Shown: positions 63,380-64,000 of the stretch, piece after piece
How positions within the stretch are numbered: position 1 is the stretch's first letter
How the letters are laid out: every line of letters begins with the position of its first letter
Assembly: GCF_014127105.1 (NCBI RefSeq)
Contig: NZ_CP059902.1
Span: 3,594,501 to 3,658,500 of the forward strand
Length of the DNA: 64,000 bases
DNA from: Devosia sp. MC521
Lineage (GTDB): Bacteria; Pseudomonadota; Alphaproteobacteria; Rhizobiales; Devosiaceae
Direction: 5' to 3'
The notes under the pieces: model-generated
What the model saw: the letters and a program-made list of their open reading frames with translations, nothing else
The model's database searches: none
What the model was told of the DNA's origin: nothing
Program-made: the position numbers and the translations under genes

Positions 63380-64000
63380 GCTGAAACTCCATTGACGGCG
63401 AGGAAGGCCTTCATGCGGCTCGTGGCGAGTTCTGGGTCGGCCAGCACGCGGGCCTTATCGGCAAGGCGGAACAGCTCGGCAAAGTGCTGGACGGAGCGGG
63501 TCGACTGCTGCCCGCCGACCATCTGAAAATGATCCTGCAATCCGTTGAGATAGGCGAGGAAGACGACGCCGGTTTTGTAAAAGCGGGTGGGCGCTGCAAA
63601 GATGTGACGGCTCAGCGGAACCGTTGGCTCCAAAATGTCGAAAAACTCATTGGTATTGCCACGGCCCAAGGCCGCGAGACCGGCTGATGCTGCGGGCGCA
63701 ATGGCGTCAAAGATACCAAGCAGGGCGTGCGAAAAACCTTGGTCGTCGCCAGCGATCAACTCGGCATAATTGAAATCGTCGCCCGTATACATTTTGACCT
63801 GGCTCGGCAGGCGGCGGCGCATGTCGATCTCTTTTTCTGCCGAGAGCAGAGAGATTTTGATGCCGTCGACCTTGTCGGCGTGAGCGGCGATCACATCGAG
63901 GCACACGTCCATGGCTTCGTCATGCGTACCCTTGCCCCAATAGCCGAGCAAAGCTGGATCAAACATTTCGCCCAGCCAATGCATGATCACCGGTTGCTTC
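63376..64000 (-). CDS. DUF993 (dihydrodipicolinate-synthase-like aldolase), 3' part
   Basis: Only the C-terminal 207 residues are in the window; the frame runs off the right edge (KQPVIMHWLGEMFDPALLGY is the first visible part). The catalytic-Lys region of a Schiff-base aldolase fits DKVDGIKISLLSAEKEIDMR. TARGET-like residues GDDFNYAELIAGDDQGFSHA and the all-alpha C-terminus match DUF993, found with sugar oxidoreductases and isomerases. It is coupled to the TIM-barrel gene downstream; the rest of the operon lies outside. Confidence 0.82.
   Translation of the reverse strand, partial: KQPVIMHWLGEMFDPALLGYWGKGTHDEAMDVCLDVIAAHADKVDGIKISLLSAEKEIDMRRRLPSQVKMYTGDDFNYAELIAGDDQGFSHALLGIFDAIAPAASAGLAALGRGNTNEFFDILEPTVPLSRHIFAAPTRFYKTGVVFLAYLNGLQDHFQMVGGQQSTRSVQHFAELFRLADKARVLADPELATSRMKAFLAVNGVSA

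Noticed and set aside
1-64000. CRISPR arrays, tRNA/rRNA genes, prophage or toxin-antitoxin modules
   Set aside because: No spaced direct repeats, cloverleaf-type sequences or phage-type genes were seen while reading both strands; a tRNA scan was not run.

Overview
The window is a gene-dense, single-copy chromosomal segment from an alphaproteobacterium. I place it in the Hyphomicrobiales (Rhizobiales), with a Devosia-like genus as my best guess. Supporting features are the blocks hslV-GNAT-hslU facing hisBHAFE-coaA, dnaK/dnaJ with alphaproteobacterial RpoH-type promoters (CTTG-N18-CCYATAT), hrcA-grpE facing rph-rdgB-hemW-rsmI-yraN-gshB, and mutS-glnD-murJ-trpS. In rhizobial chromosomes these blocks lie near the replication origin, although no dnaA or parAB is inside the window.

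Layout. 1-6.1 kb: the HslVU protease operon (minus) diverges from a histidine operon (plus) that ends in coaA and has a small membrane-protein gene between hisA and hisF. 6.1-15.2 kb: dapB, gpmA, an Ada-like repair gene, nth, a TetR regulator, a PfkB kinase, and a minus operon FMN reductase / histidine phosphatase / pyrF / hydroxypyruvate-isomerase-like. 15.2-23.7 kb: dnaJ, dnaK, a small secreted protein, pabBC and pncA, a DUF6500 gene, grpE and hrcA. 23.9-29.5 kb: rph, an unlisted 51-codon ORF, rdgB, hemW, rsmI, a frameshifted yraN, gshB, marC. 29.6-37.7 kb: envelope genes (SGNH hydrolase, lytic transglycosylase, galE/galU, outer-membrane beta-barrel, NfeD/SPFH pair, GH25 lysozyme). 37.9-40.2 kb: comM broken by an IS1-family element and by an in-frame TAG. 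40.3-48.7 kb: DUF1294, a WYL-type regulator, then a sugar module of galM, a LacI-type regulator, xylB, xylA, a GNAT gene and a GH43 xylosidase. 48.7-62.5 kb: metY, DUF2189, mutS, glnD, murJ, trpS, uspA, DUF3817, nfu, an RNA methyltransferase and DUF2147. 62.5-64 kb: a TIM-barrel isomerase and a truncated DUF993 gene, probably the start of another sugar-catabolic operon.

The most striking signal crosses gene boundaries. Eight copies of a parS-like ParB-binding sequence (consensus GGATTCACGTGAAACA, core TTCACGTGRA) are spread from 3.6 to 56.4 kb. Five are intergenic, including a tandem pair at 40.67-40.72 kb, and three are inside hisA, rsmI and glnD. A 10-bp core of this kind is expected about 0.1 times in 64 kb, so I read this as the chromosome-partitioning (centromere) zone. 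Seven of the eight share an A at position 3 of the half-site where the universal parS has T, which makes the sites asymmetric.

Other points of interest are paired heat-shock promoters at dnaK and dnaJ, a translationally coupled 51-codon ORF between rph and rdgB, a histidine-phosphatase gene lacking any usual start codon, and two independent lesions in comM. No tRNA, rRNA, CRISPR array or prophage was seen.
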